Part shown: positions 25,740-34,949 of the stretch, one piece after another
Layout: every line of letters begins with the position of its first letter
Numbering within the stretch: the stretch's first letter is position 1
NCBI GenBank assembly: GCA_945928575.1
Contig: CAMENP010000002.1
Coordinates: 1-64,000, forward strand
Direction: 5' to 3'
Source of the DNA: an uncultured Butyrivibrio sp.
GTDB taxonomy: Bacteria > Bacillota > Clostridia > Lachnospirales > Lachnospiraceae
DNA length: 64,000 nt
Made by a program: the position numbers and the translations under genes
Notes under the pieces: model-generated
Told to the model about the DNA's origin: nothing
The model's database searches: none
Seen by the model: only the letters and a program-made list of their open reading frames with translations

Positions 25740-27353
25740 TTAGTTCTGTGCAAATTCCGTGAGGCGTAAATCCTTGTTGCGGTCGAGGACCATGCCGACG
25801 CTCCACTCGTTGACGAAGAGGAGAAGAGGGCGGTCCTTGAGGTCCTTGATCTTCTTCATGTCGGATGTGCCGACGAGGCGGTCGAGGTTGATTTCCGTAG
25901 GATTTTCGATCCAGCGGATATATTTGTAAGGAAGAGGCTCGAGGCGGATTTCAACATTGTATTCGGATTCAAGTCTGAACTTTAAGACGTCAAACTGGAG
26001 AACACCGACAACGCCGACGATGATTTCTTCCATGCCGGTATTGTACTCCTGAAAAATCTGGATTGCGCCTTCCTGGGCAATCTGGTTAATTCCCTTTATG
26101 AATTGCTTACGTTTCATGGTGTCTATCTGACGGACTCTGGCGAAGTGCTCAGGAGCGAAAGTCGGGATGCCCTCGTAAGCAAATTTTTTGTTGGAAAGTT
26201 CAAGCGTGTCGCCGATTGAGAAAATACCCGGGTCGAAGACACCGATGATATCGCCGGCGTATGCTTCCTCGATTATCTTACGCTCGGAAGCCATGAGCTG
26301 CTGAGGCTGGGAAAGCTTGACTTTGCGGCCGCCCTGGACGTGGTTGACCTCCATGCCGGCGGTAAATTTACCGGAGCATATGCGCATGAAAGCAATTCTG
26401 TCGCGGTGAGCCTTGTTCATGTTGGCCTGTATTTTGAAAACGAAAGCCGAGAAATCCTCGGTGAATGGGTCGATGAGACCCTCGGTGGACTTACGCGGGA
26501 GCGGTGAGGTAGTCATCTTAAGGAAATGCTTAAGAAAAGTTTCGACACCGAAATTGGTAAGGGCCGAGCCGAAAAATACAGGGGAAAGTTTGCCGGCATT
26601 GACCAGATCAATGTCAAATTCTGCGCTGGCACCGTCTAAGAGCTCAATGTCTTCAAGAAGTTTATCCTTGAAGTGGGAACCGATTTCGGATTCGACTTCC
26701 GGTGAGGAGATGTCGAGGTCGCGTTCGGCAACTTCCTTCTGACCGTTCATTGCGGCAGTAAAAGTGGAGATTGTGTGGGTGTTACGGTCGTAAACACCTT
26801 TAAATTCCTTGCCGGAGCCGATAGGCCAGTTGATAGGACAGGTACTTATGCCGAGGATACGCTCGATTTCATCACAGAGTTCGAACGGATCGTTGGCATC
26901 ACGGTCCATTTTATTGATAAATGTAAAAATAGGTATGTGGCGCATGACACATACTTTGAAAAGTTTGATTGTCTGTTTCTCGACACCCTTGGAACCGTCG
27001 ATAACCATTACGGCGGAATCGGCAGCCATAAGAGTACGGTAAGTGTCCTCCGAGAAATCTTCGTGACCCGGAGTGTCAAGGATATTGATGCAATATCCGT
27101 CATAATTGAACTGGAGAACAGAGGAAGTTACGGAAATACCTCTCTCTTTCTCTATTTCCATCCAGTCGGAAACAGCGTGCTTTGCGGTCTTCTTACCCTT
27201 TACGGAACCGGCGAGATTGATTGCACCGCCGTAGAGAAGAAACTTCTCGGTAAGTGTTGTTTTACCGGCATCCGGGTGGGAGATGATGGCAAAAGTACGT
27301 CTTTTTCTTATTTCATCTTTTAAATCAGCCAAAGTTAATTCCTCACAATTCAT
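25740..27353 (-). CDS. prfC: Peptide chain release factor 3
   Basis: This 537-residue translational GTPase recycles RF1/RF2 after termination. G-motifs are intact: G1 SHPDAGKTTLTEK near residue 26, G3 DTPGHEDFSEDTYR, and G4 NKMDRD. The switch I region GKKTAKHAVSDWMEIEKERGISVTSSV is characteristic of RF3 among EF-G-like factors, as is the C-terminal VGVLQFDVLKFRLESEYNVE. It is a single gene on the minus strand, divergent from the receiver-domain gene. Confidence 0.96.
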   Translation of the reverse strand: MNCEELTLADLKDEIRKRRTFAIISHPDAGKTTLTEKFLLYGGAINLAGSVKGKKTAKHAVSDWMEIEKERGISVTSSVLQFNYDGYCINILDTPGHEDFSEDTYRTLMAADSAVMVIDGSKGVEKQTIKLFKVCVMRHIPIFTFINKMDRDANDPFELCDEIERILGISTCPINWPIGSGKEFKGVYDRNTHTISTFTAAMNGQKEVAERDLDISSPEVESEIGSHFKDKLLEDIELLDGASAEFDIDLVNAGKLSPVFFGSALTNFGVETFLKHFLKMTTSPLPRKSTEGLIDPFTEDFSAFVFKIQANMNKAHRDRIAFMRICSGKFTAGMEVNHVQGGRKVKLSQPQQLMASERKIIEEAYAGDIIGVFDPGIFSIGDTLELSNKKFAYEGIPTFAPEHFARVRQIDTMKRKQFIKGINQIAQEGAIQIFQEYNTGMEEIIVGVVGVLQFDVLKFRLESEYNVEIRLEPLPYKYIRWIENPTEINLDRLVGTSDMKKIKDLKDRPLLLFVNEWSVGMVLDRNKDLRLTEFAQN

Positions 27354-27456
27354 TGCGAAATTGCTGTTGTTACAGCACTTATGCGATTATATCATATTAG
27401 TTATTTACTTTTCAATAGAATATATGGTATATTTTATAGGTAGGAGGAATGGTTTA

Positions 27457-27825
27457 ATGGATAAGGTAATGATAGTAGATGATGATGCGAGAATGTTAAG
27501 GCTGCTTAAGATGTATCTTGAAGGGTTGTACGATGTATATCCGGTGAGAGGCGGAAGAGAAGCACTTGATTTTCTTGAATCACAGACACCTGATGTTATT
27601 CTCCTTGATTATCTCATGCCCGGACTTGACGGAGTTCACACACTTGAGCTTATAAGACAGAGAGAACAGACAGCGGATACTCCGGTAATTTTTCTTACGG
27701 GAGTCACCGAGAAGGATAAGATGCAGGAATGCATGGAATACAGGCCTTACGGCTATCTGGTCAAGCCGGCAGCCAGGGAGGAACTGATTTCCATGATTAA
27801 CAGTGCTTTGAATGAGGCACACTAA
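27457..27825 (+). CDS. Single-domain response regulator (receiver only)
   Basis: The 122-residue CheY-like receiver has the acidic pair DDD (8-10), phospho-acceptor D51 in VILLDYLMPGLDGV, the conserved Thr in FLTG and the lysine in GYLVKPA. No output domain follows. The start at 27457 is 6 bp after a GGAGGAAT ribosome site; the longer frame upstream is not coding. Its partner kinase is not in the window. It may interact with the small membrane protein encoded just downstream. Confidence 0.9.
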   Translation: MDKVMIVDDDARMLRLLKMYLEGLYDVYPVRGGREALDFLESQTPDVILLDYLMPGLDGVHTLELIRQREQTADTPVIFLTGVTEKDKMQECMEYRPYGYLVKPAAREELISMINSALNEAH

Positions 27826-27853
27826 TAAATTATAATATATGGAGGAATGTATT

Positions 27854-28063
27854 ATGACACTTAAGGACAGAACAGAGGATGTTATGAAGATGCTTGACGA
27901 GGAGACAACACGCTCGAATAAGGAACTTCTTATTGCAGCAGCGGTATGCACACTTGTAGGAATTATAATCGGATTTTTTGCCGGTAAAATATCCACAAGC
28001 AGAAATACGATTAAGAAATATAATAAATGCTATTCATATGACTTCGGAGATGACGAAGAGTAG
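27854..28063 (+). CDS. Small single-span membrane protein
   Basis: The 69-residue protein has a charged, helical N-terminus (MTLKDRTEDVMKMLDEETTR), one hydrophobic segment (LIAAAVCTLVGIIIGFFAG, about residues 26-45) and a short tail with an acidic end. The ATG at 27854 follows GGAGG; an ATG at 27839 lies inside that site. It probably shares an operon with the receiver protein 28 bp upstream. Function unknown; it is vaguely YtxH-like in layout. Confidence 0.7.
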   Translation: MTLKDRTEDVMKMLDEETTRSNKELLIAAAVCTLVGIIIGFFAGKISTSRNTIKKYNKCYSYDFGDDEE

Positions 28064-28090
28064 AATCCGCGGATCAACTGGATAATAATT

Positions 28091-28124
28091 AAATCGCCGG
28101 CACATTGTTGTGTGCCGGCGATTT
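28091..28124. terminator. Bidirectional terminator
   Basis: AAATCGCCGGCACA (28091-28104) and TGTGCCGGCGATTT (28111-28124) form a perfect 14-bp stem with a 6-base loop and A/T tails on both sides. It separates the plus-strand small membrane gene from the convergent pyrI. Confidence 0.9.
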
Positions 28125-28130
28125 TGTGAT

Positions 28131-28550
28131 TCATGCTTTCTCTTCACAATATTTACATCTGTATACGTGGTTTTTCTCATCGGTAAGGATGAATACGTTG
28201 TCAAGTTCCTGCTCTATCTGTGAGATACAGCGGGGATTCTTGCATTTGATAACGTTGGTTACTGTTTTGGGAAGGCTTAATGACTTCTTCTCGGCGATTA
28301 CACCGTCTTTGATGACGTTGATTGTGATATTGTCATCAACGAAACCGAGGATATCCAAATCTACGAGGTCAAGACCGCCGTCTATTTTAATGATGTCCTT
28401 TTTGCCCATTTTGTTGCTGCGGGCGTTTTTGATAATGGCAACGCAGCAGTCAAGTTTCTCGAGACCGAGATATTTATATATGTCCATGCTCCGACCGGCC
28501 TTGATGTGGTCGATTACGAAACCGTTTTCGAGTTTACCTACATTTAACAT
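28131..28550 (-). CDS. pyrI: Aspartate carbamoyltransferase regulatory chain
   Basis: The 139-residue allosteric subunit binds CTP/ATP and zinc. The N-terminal nucleotide domain begins [21 protein letters not shown]. The C-terminal zinc site has the four cysteines of CKNPRC and YRCKYCEE. It overlaps pyrB by 7 bp and is the last gene of the two-gene transcript. A PyrI subunit means this ATCase is the feedback-controlled class B form. Confidence 0.96.
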   Translation of the reverse strand: MLNVGKLENGFVIDHIKAGRSMDIYKYLGLEKLDCCVAIIKNARSNKMGKKDIIKIDGGLDLVDLDILGFVDDNITINVIKDGVIAEKKSLSLPKTVTNVIKCKNPRCISQIEQELDNVFILTDEKNHVYRCKYCEEKA

Positions 28551-29467
28551 GGCAGTTTTACCTCCAGAAGTTTAAGAATAAGAGCCATACGCATATACAT
28601 GCCGTATTTGACCTGCTTGAAATAACATGCACGCGGATCGTCATCTACCTCAACCGAGATTTCGTTAACTCGCGGAAGCGGGTGAAGGACGATCATATCA
28701 TCTTTGGCAAGTTCCATCTTGGCCTTATCGAGGATATAGTAACCTTTCATTCGCATATATTCTTCTTCGTTGAAGAAACGCTCTTTCTGGACTCTTGTCA
28801 TATAGAGTATGTCAAGCTTCGGAATGGCATCTTCGAGACGTTCAACTTCTTCAAATTCATTGCCGGATGCTTTGAGTACATCGTTGCGGATGTAACTTGG
28901 AACTTGAAGTTCCTTAGGTGATATGAGAACGAATTTGACATTATTATATCTTACAAGTGACTCTATGAGTGAATGCACTGTTCTGCCGAATTTCAAATCG
29001 CCGCAGAGACCGATTGTGAGGTTATCAAAACCGCCCTTGAGCTCTTTGATGGTCATAAGGTCCGCAAGAGTCTGGGTCGGATGCTGATGTCCGCCGTCAC
29101 CGGCATTGATTACGGGAATTGATGAGTGCATTGATGCAACGAGAGGGGCGCCTTCTTTAGGATGACGCATAGCACAGATATCTGCGAAACAGGAGATAAC
29201 ACGGATGGTGTCGGAAACACTTTCTCCTTTGGATGCTGAACTTGAATCGGCTGAAGAAAAACCGATAACAGAACCGCCGAGATTCAACATTGCGGTTTCA
29301 AAACTAAGTCTTGTTCTTGTGCTTGGTTCGTAGAAAAGAGTAGCAAGCTTCTTTCCGTGACAGCATTCGGAATATTTGGCAGGATCGGCTGCTATATCCG
29401 ATGCAAGATTAAGAAGTTCGTCAAGCTCGTCTACGGATAAATCTAGTGGACTAAGCAAATGCTTCAT
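28544..29467 (-). CDS. pyrB: Aspartate carbamoyltransferase catalytic chain
   Basis: This enzyme makes carbamoyl-aspartate in pyrimidine synthesis. The carbamoyl-phosphate loop [16 protein letters not shown] is intact, with [20 protein letters not shown] and [10 protein letters not shown]. The ATG at 29467 is preceded by TTGGAGG on the minus strand; a TTG at 29479 is too close to that site to be the start, leaving a 307-residue protein of the usual length. It is co-transcribed with pyrI. Confidence 0.97.
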   Translation of the reverse strand: MKHLLSPLDLSVDELDELLNLASDIAADPAKYSECCHGKKLATLFYEPSTRTRLSFETAMLNLGGSVIGFSSADSSSASKGESVSDTIRVISCFADICAMRHPKEGAPLVASMHSSIPVINAGDGGHQHPTQTLADLMTIKELKGGFDNLTIGLCGDLKFGRTVHSLIESLVRYNNVKFVLISPKELQVPSYIRNDVLKASGNEFEEVERLEDAIPKLDILYMTRVQKERFFNEEEYMRMKGYYILDKAKMELAKDDMIVLHPLPRVNEISVEVDDDPRACYFKQVKYGMYMRMALILKLLEVKLPC

Positions 29468-29508
29468 AGTGACCTCCAATTATGTACTGCCTTTTTGGCA
29501 TTTTTATC

Positions 29509-29537
29509 ATTCTAGTACATCTTAAGTAGTAATTCAA
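29509..29537 (-). promoter_or_regulatory. Promoter of pyrBI
   Basis: On the minus strand, TTGAAT (29537-29532) and TAGAAT (29514-29509) are 17 bp apart, about 42 bp before pyrB. A short inverted repeat TGCC-AAAAA-GGCA (29488-29500) lies between promoter and start without a clear T run. Confidence 0.55.
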
Positions 29538-29559
29538 TAGCTTTTGAAAATTATTTTTA

Positions 29560-29588
29560 TTGACAAAGATGAAACGCGAATATAGAAT
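29560..29588 (+). promoter_or_regulatory. Promoter of the lipoprotein gene at 29644
   Basis: TTGACA at 29560-29565 and TAGAAT at 29583-29588 have a 17-bp spacer, about 55 bp before the start codon. Confidence 0.65.
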
Positions 29589-29643
29589 GTTTACGAAACC
29601 ATGTGGTTGAATGTGGTTTAATTACCGAAACAGGAGGGTAAAT

Positions 29644-30738
29644 ATGAAAACAATTATGAAGAGAATCGCAGCACTCGTTCTCATCGCAGCTATGGCTGTT
29701 ATGGCTGTTGCAGGATGCTCCAAGAGTTCAGGAAGCAAGTCAGCAGGCAATAAGAGTGCAGACACAATGTTCGGCCTTATGAAAGAGGCACAGTCACTTG
29801 AGAAGAAGACATTTGAGGCAAGTGCGGAAATCAATGCAAACGGTACTAAGGCAGCAGTCACGCTGAACGGTAAGTCTGACGGTAAAGCAACTTCCGTAGG
29901 AGCTGCGGTTACTTACGGCGGCGTATCGGTTACACTTGATGACGTAATCGTTTTTACAGATGATGTTCTTTATATTAATGCAGGTTCAATACTTGAGCAG
30001 TTAAAGCCTTTCATTGATGCAGCGGGTGAAGAAGCAGCTTCCGTTACAGAAGCTCTGGGAGACCTTGGCTGGGTAAGCTTTGAAGCAAAGGGACTTTTTG
30101 CAACAGCATCTTATGATGAAGTATACGATATTCTTGACAAGGCATTTGATTCGGTTATTAAGAAGGACGGAAGTAAGTTCACAATTTCTCTTTCATCCAA
30201 GGATGACATCCAGGCAGTAGTTGATGCAACAGCTAAGATGCTTAAGGAGAACAAGGATACATTTGTTAAGATTATAACAGATGCTTATGATAAGGCAGAT
30301 GTTAAGGATATTATAGAGAATATGGTTAACGAGCTTGTTGATAAGCTTGCAGCAGCTTCCGGAAATGATGTATCCGATGAGGATAAGCAGACACTTAAAG
30401 ATCAGCTTATGTCATCAATTGATACATCCGATGTTGAAGTAAGCAAAGAAGATATTGAAAGTTCAATCGACGATGCAGTCAAAGAACTTGAAGATACCGA
30501 GATCGCTGACGAGGATGTTGACGGTAAAGCCAATGTCAATGTATATAAAGAAGATGGCGCTTATATCACAGAGATGGAGATGGATGTAACAGAAGACGGA
30601 GAAGCATCTTCTGCAACAATTAAGTCAACTATCAAAGAAGACAGCAGCGTTAAGGTTGATGTTCCTACAGACGCAGCATCACTTGTTGACATTGTTGTTA
30701 ACATATATGCATCATATCTGGAGAGCATGACAGACTGA
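29644..30738 (+). CDS. Predicted lipoprotein, unknown function
   Basis: The 364-residue protein has a lipoprotein signal (MKTIMKRIAALVLIAAMAV) ending in the lipobox VAGC, so it should be anchored outside the membrane. The mature part starts with a Ser/Gly/Lys-rich linker, then a beta-rich domain (about 45-150, ITLDDVIVFTDDVLYINAGSILEQL-like), then long acidic helical stretches around 190-300. I recognise no named domain. It has its own promoter and a strong terminator, so it is a single-gene unit. Confidence 0.85.
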   Translation: MKTIMKRIAALVLIAAMAVMAVAGCSKSSGSKSAGNKSADTMFGLMKEAQSLEKKTFEASAEINANGTKAAVTLNGKSDGKATSVGAAVTYGGVSVTLDDVIVFTDDVLYINAGSILEQLKPFIDAAGEEAASVTEALGDLGWVSFEAKGLFATASYDEVYDILDKAFDSVIKKDGSKFTISLSSKDDIQAVVDATAKMLKENKDTFVKIITDAYDKADVKDIIENMVNELVDKLAAASGNDVSDEDKQTLKDQLMSSIDTSDVEVSKEDIESSIDDAVKELEDTEIADEDVDGKANVNVYKEDGAYITEMEMDVTEDGEASSATIKSTIKEDSSVKVDVPTDAASLVDIVVNIYASYLESMTD

Positions 30739-30770
30739 TTTTGATAAAAAATAGAATATAATTAACATGA

Positions 30771-30805
30771 CCCCGTATCATAATTTGATGATACGGGGTT
30801 TTTTT
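30771..30805 (+). terminator. Terminator after the lipoprotein gene
   Basis: CCCCGTATCA (30771-30780) and TGATACGGGG (30789-30798) form a perfect 10-bp stem, followed by T7. Confidence 0.95.
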
Positions 30806-30823
30806 GGATAGAATTCACATTTC

Positions 30824-30880
30824 GTAACAATTTCGTAACAATTTAAAAGTTGGATTTATGTAACAAATTTGTAACAATTT
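30824..30880 (+). promoter_or_regulatory. Pho-box-like direct repeats
   Basis: Four copies of GTAACAA(A)TT begin at 30824, 30835, 30860 and 30871: two pairs with exact 11-bp spacing. They end just upstream of the -35 hexamer at 30886. One-turn direct repeats of a TAACA-type hexamer are the form of binding site used by PhoB/PhoP-class (OmpR-family) response regulators. The assignment to phosphate control is inference. Confidence 0.6.
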
Positions 30881-30885
30881 TTTGT

Positions 30886-30915
30886 TTGACATGGGACAAA
30901 AGCGGGGATTATAAT
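30886..30915 (+). promoter_or_regulatory. Promoter of the ligase/lipoprotein operon
   Basis: TTGACA at 30886-30891 and TATAAT at 30910-30915 are 18 bp apart, with the direct repeats immediately upstream. The first gene starts 90 bp downstream. Confidence 0.85.
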
Positions 30916-31004
30916 ATAGGTAACATATAATTCTATATACATATGACGCATACATATGATAAATCTTTTTTATGAGTGAACGTAAATAATCAGGAGGGTG
31001 ACGA

Positions 31005-32387
31005 GTGGTACACGGAGGAAGAAGCCTTACAGACAGGGGAGTTAATAAGGAAATAGCAATATACAGCAGACAATACGGAAGGATAGATTACGATGAACTC
31101 AACAGGGTACAGCAAGAGCTCATTTCAATGATAGACATCGAAAACGGCAGACCTCTGCTAATGATCAAATGTAACATTTCTTATGAGACAGTTATTGGAT
31201 ACACGGCGGCACTTAAGGCACGGATACCGGTTATTATGTGTGACGAATCCGGCGCGGGAAATGTAATGAGATTATACAGACCGCATTACATATGGCAGAG
31301 AACTTTGGCAGCAGAACCTTATGGATATGCTGAAATAGGGAAAATAGCAGATTATATATTATATAGAAGCATTGATTGCGTAAGATATCCGGTTAATGAA
31401 AATCTGGCATTATTATTGCCGACATCAGGAAGCACCGGGAGCAGCAGATTCGTCCGGATCAGCTATGATAATATAAAATACAACACAGAATCAATAGTGA
31501 AAGCATTGCGAATAGATAATACAGGCCGGGCGGGTTTGCTTCTGCCGCTTAATTATACATATGGTCTGTCAATAGTCAATACTTATCTGTATGCGAGGGG
31601 CTCACTGATAATCGGAGGCGGCTCTGCCATGCAGAGAGATTTATGGGAATATTTTATCGGGTGTGGAGGAAATGCTGTTTGCGGTGTCCCCGATACATAT
31701 GAGATGTTAAGAATGATGAAAATACTGGAAAGGGAAGATCTTAACATAAAGCTTGCCACACAGGCGGGTGGACCACTGCGCACCGGAACAGAAAAGTATA
31801 TGCTTGAGCTGGCATACAGACGGGGCTTTAACTGGGCTGTAATGTATGGACAGACTGAGGCCACAGCCAGAATGACATGTCATTTCCTTAATGAGAACCC
31901 GGAACATATAGGAAGCGTCGGAAGGGTTATTCCCGGAGGAAGCATTACAATTGACGACGGGGAAATAGTATACAGAGGCCCTAATGTATCGATGGGATAT
32001 GCGGACGGTTATAAAGATCTTGCATCCGGCGATAACAATCATGGGATTCTTCATACCGGAGATTTGGGACGCATGGATGAAAACGGTTTCCTTTATATAA
32101 CCGGAAGAATGAAGCGGTTTGCCAAAGTCAGCGGAAACAGGGTCAATCTGGATGACCTGGAGAAAATCGTGGAGCACTATTGTAAGGTACGTTCGGCTTG
32201 TGTGGAGAATGAAGGAAGAATAGTTGTTGTAATTGATAAATCAAGCGATCTGAAGTCGACCGGTATAAAGAACAGCATCAGAGAAGTGACAGGGATAAAC
32301 AAGAGATTGATAGATGTCAGAGTCGTGAACAGAATACCGGTAAATGCTAACGGCAAGACGGATTACAGAAAGTGCAGTGAACTATAA
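31005..32387 (+). CDS. Adenylate-forming (AMP-binding) acyl/aminoacyl ligase
   Basis: The 460-residue protein belongs to the ANL superfamily, which activates a carboxylate with ATP and passes it to a thiol. Core motifs are present: A3 LLPTSGSTGSS (138-147), A5 YGQTEATARM, A7 HTGDLGRMDENGFLYITGR, A8 hinge KRFAKVSGNRVNLDDLE, and A10 IPVNANGKTDYRK with the catalytic lysine. It is shorter than most acyl-CoA synthetases at the N-terminus. A GTG start follows AGGAGG by 7 bp. Its likely acceptor is the carrier protein at 40781. The substrate is unknown; a fatty, aryl or amino acid is possible. Confidence 0.88.
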   Translation: MVHGGRSLTDRGVNKEIAIYSRQYGRIDYDELNRVQQELISMIDIENGRPLLMIKCNISYETVIGYTAALKARIPVIMCDESGAGNVMRLYRPHYIWQRTLAAEPYGYAEIGKIADYILYRSIDCVRYPVNENLALLLPTSGSTGSSRFVRISYDNIKYNTESIVKALRIDNTGRAGLLLPLNYTYGLSIVNTYLYARGSLIIGGGSAMQRDLWEYFIGCGGNAVCGVPDTYEMLRMMKILEREDLNIKLATQAGGPLRTGTEKYMLELAYRRGFNWAVMYGQTEATARMTCHFLNENPEHIGSVGRVIPGGSITIDDGEIVYRGPNVSMGYADGYKDLASGDNNHGILHTGDLGRMDENGFLYITGRMKRFAKVSGNRVNLDDLEKIVEHYCKVRSACVENEGRIVVVIDKSSDLKSTGIKNSIREVTGINKRLIDVRVVNRIPVNANGKTDYRKCSEL

Positions 32388-32399
32388 CAGAAGGAGAGA

Positions 32400-33395
32400 T
32401 TGTTTATGCACAGAAACAGCGTTGTCATATTGTTTATTATGATTCTGACGTCAGCGGCGATGATGGGCTGCAGTCATACGGCTGGAGAAAACAATAAGCA
32501 TGTAATGATAGAGACAATGAGCACGACAGAGAAAGAAACTCCATCAGAGACGGAGCAATATATAGAGGTTACATTGCCGGAGGTAACAGTGAAAGATGAG
32601 ACTGAGACCGTCACACAGGCAGAAACCGTAGATTGTTCCCAATTATTGGACGGTGCCAAAGAGGTGCCGGTTGATACTTCATCGTTATGGAATGAGCAGG
32701 AACTTAATAATAAAGAAAAGAGGTATCCCGGATTCAAGACTGTGGCTATAAGAACATCCACCGACAAGAGACTTCTTAAGGGGATAGATAATGGTGATAT
32801 CAGAATTATCGAAGACGGTAACATATTGCTGATATTTAAGGGAGAAAAGAGTATTCAGATAGATACAGAAGGAAGAAATTTCTTTGGTAATATAGGACCG
32901 ACCCAAAGTGTGCTGTATGAAGATGTCACAGGCGACGGACAGGATGAACTTATTCTCATAACCCAAGAAGCAGAAATTGGAGTGTACTCTAACGGAGTTT
33001 ACGTTATAGATTTAGAAAATTTTGAACAGTTATCCGTGGCATCAGATAATGAGATCAAAAAGGATGCTTTTTCACAGATATATCCAAGAATAAGAATGTA
33101 TATTGACAATGCCGGAATGCTTTATTATGTAGTTGGTGATGCACATGATAATAAAATCAAGGGCAGTTACGATACATCAAACGGTCTGACCAGACCTTCG
33201 GCTGAACTTAGTAATACTTCCGCAATGGAAGTTAAGAATGGAATCATATGTTATCGTGGTTCAGTTGTGTTTAAGGATATGAATAATGAATTGCCGGAAG
33301 GAGTAGTGCTGGATAAAATGTGCGATGTCTGCGTGACGCTGAAATATAATTCCGGGACGAAAACTTTTGAAATAGATAATGTAACCGTAGAATGA
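32400..33395 (+). CDS. Predicted lipoprotein with a DxTGDGxDE motif (family 1)
   Basis: The 331-residue protein has a signal ending in the lipobox MMGC and a Thr/Glu-rich linker to about residue 80. The mature domain includes RYPGFKTVAIR and YEDVTGDGQDELILIT, a calcium-loop-like FG-GAP/VCBS motif. The same pattern (YPxFxxG or similar, then DxTGDGxxEIII) is found in the lipoproteins at 42524 and 43686, so the three are paralogues. It follows the ligase gene by 12 bp. Function unknown; a surface binding protein is likely. Confidence 0.82.
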   Translation: MFMHRNSVVILFIMILTSAAMMGCSHTAGENNKHVMIETMSTTEKETPSETEQYIEVTLPEVTVKDETETVTQAETVDCSQLLDGAKEVPVDTSSLWNEQELNNKEKRYPGFKTVAIRTSTDKRLLKGIDNGDIRIIEDGNILLIFKGEKSIQIDTEGRNFFGNIGPTQSVLYEDVTGDGQDELILITQEAEIGVYSNGVYVIDLENFEQLSVASDNEIKKDAFSQIYPRIRMYIDNAGMLYYVVGDAHDNKIKGSYDTSNGLTRPSAELSNTSAMEVKNGIICYRGSVVFKDMNNELPEGVVLDKMCDVCVTLKYNSGTKTFEIDNVTVE

Positions 33396-33418
33396 TGATT
33401 ATAAAGGAGAGAGTTCTA

Positions 33419-34138
33419 ATGAAAAAAGGATTATTTTTGATTTTGGTATTATGTATAGTGTCGTTGACAGGCTGTTCTGACATAGAACCAAGAGAGTCAT
33501 CGGACGAAACGCCGTCAGCATCCGTTGAGAACGACATAACAGTAACGAAGGAAAATGAGAGTGTCAATAATTACAAATATTATGATGTTAATCTGATAAA
33601 TATTATTGACTGGACTACGGAGACGGGCGCAATCACAGTGCCGACCAAGATAAGAACCAATGGTGTCACATATAGATATGTATATAATGACAACGGAGAG
33701 CGCATTGCCAAATACATAGGAAATGATATGCGCGTTGATTATACATATGAGCAGCCTGCGAGCGGAGCACGAAGTGTCCTTAAGTCGGAGAAAAACAATA
33801 ATTATTCAGTGGAGTATGTTTATGATGATGTTGACGGCATCTATCATCTGACAGGACTCAGATATAATGATAAAGATTATACATATATCAAAGATGATAA
33901 TGGGAACATTATAGGAATAAAAGACAGCGCGGGTAACACTGTTGCGGAGTATTCTTATACATCCAAAGAATTTACCACAGAAGTAACGACGACGAATTAC
34001 ACTGATGTCAATATAGGGGATATCAATTCAATGTTATATGAAAATTCCTATTATGACAGGGAAACAGGTTTTTGCTGTGACTATGTATATACCAATTACA
34101 TAGACGGAACACCGTACCAGATTAAGATGTTTTACTAG
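33419..34138 (+). CDS. Predicted lipoprotein with YD/RHS-type repeats
   Basis: The 239-residue lipoprotein (lipobox LTGC) contains tyrosine-aspartate repeats: YRYVYNDNGERIAKYIGND, VDYTYE, VEYVYDD and YIKDDNGNIIGIKDSAGNTVAEYSY, then SYYDRETGFCCDYVY, which resembles the RHS core end (YYDxETGLYYxxxRYYD). It is therefore a miniature RHS-like beta-shell fragment anchored to the membrane, far smaller than RHS toxins. The ATG at 33419 follows GGAG; the frame starting at 33392 overlaps the upstream gene and is less likely. Confidence 0.82.
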   Translation: MKKGLFLILVLCIVSLTGCSDIEPRESSDETPSASVENDITVTKENESVNNYKYYDVNLINIIDWTTETGAITVPTKIRTNGVTYRYVYNDNGERIAKYIGNDMRVDYTYEQPASGARSVLKSEKNNNYSVEYVYDDVDGIYHLTGLRYNDKDYTYIKDDNGNIIGIKDSAGNTVAEYSYTSKEFTTEVTTTNYTDVNIGDINSMLYENSYYDRETGFCCDYVYTNYIDGTPYQIKMFY

Positions 34139-34171
34139 GGATGCTTAACGGAATGGGAGAAAGAGGTTGCT

Positions 34172-34897
34172 ATGAAAAAAAGACTGATTATAACAGGAGC
34201 TATAGTTATAATAGCGGCAATAATAGGAACAGTTATCATTAATGCAAATAAAAAGCCGGATTATACAAGTATTAATTTAGTGTCATATCAAAACGGAAGA
34301 CTATATTGCCGTATTGATGGAAACATGTATGTGTTTGATGATACAAACGGCCTGCAAACTACAGAAGAAATTGATTCGGACTATGATGATAAAGAAGATG
34401 AGACATACAATAGTGAAAATGTACCGGATGGATATGAAATTCTGAGTCATTATATGATTGAAACTTCCGGGATAGCTGTAGATGTTATAACCAAACCTGA
34501 TGTTCAGGATAATCCGTCATATATCATGTTGACGCATGAGGATGGCAAAAGCGTAGTACTTACTGATTATTATTTAAGATATGAGCCATGTTATCGTGGT
34601 GCGTATGATGATAAGGCATTATATTTCTGGAGCGATAAATCCGGTAAAGTCGAGTTGTATGCCTATGTGCTTTCAACCGGAGATATCCGTTGCATATGTG
34701 ACTACAGATGTATGACAGATGCGGAGAATCTTTATAGTAAAGATAAAAATCCGTGTACACAGATGATCGCTGCTGACGGCCATATGTATACATCCATGAA
34801 CGGCAATTCCGATATTCTTATGTTTGATATTGAATATGACAATGATGGATATCCTGTGAAAGTTGTATTTAATAAGACGGTATATGAATATAAATAA
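34172..34897 (+). CDS. Exported or signal-anchored protein, unknown function
   Basis: The 241-residue protein has an N-terminal hydrophobic segment (LIITGAIVIIAAIIGTVII) without a lipobox, so it is either secreted or membrane-anchored by its N-terminus. The outer part contains beta-strand-rich repeats such as GRLYCRIDGNMYVFDD, KALYFWSDKSGKVELYAYVLSTGDIRCI and GHMYTSMNGNSDILMFDIE, suggestive of a small beta-propeller-like fold. It lies within the ligase/lipoprotein operon, 33 bp after the RHS-like gene. Confidence 0.78.
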   Translation: MKKRLIITGAIVIIAAIIGTVIINANKKPDYTSINLVSYQNGRLYCRIDGNMYVFDDTNGLQTTEEIDSDYDDKEDETYNSENVPDGYEILSHYMIETSGIAVDVITKPDVQDNPSYIMLTHEDGKSVVLTDYYLRYEPCYRGAYDDKALYFWSDKSGKVELYAYVLSTGDIRCICDYRCMTDAENLYSKDKNPCTQMIAADGHMYTSMNGNSDILMFDIEYDNDGYPVKVVFNKTVYEYK

Positions 34898-34949
34898 TGT
34901 CACAAAAGGTGTGATAACTCTACATTGTAAAAAGAAGGAGGTCATTCTT

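Noticed and set aside
26775-27323. 182-codon plus-strand frame opposite prfC
   Set aside because: prfC has intact G-motifs on the minus strand, and the plus-strand product matches nothing recognisable.
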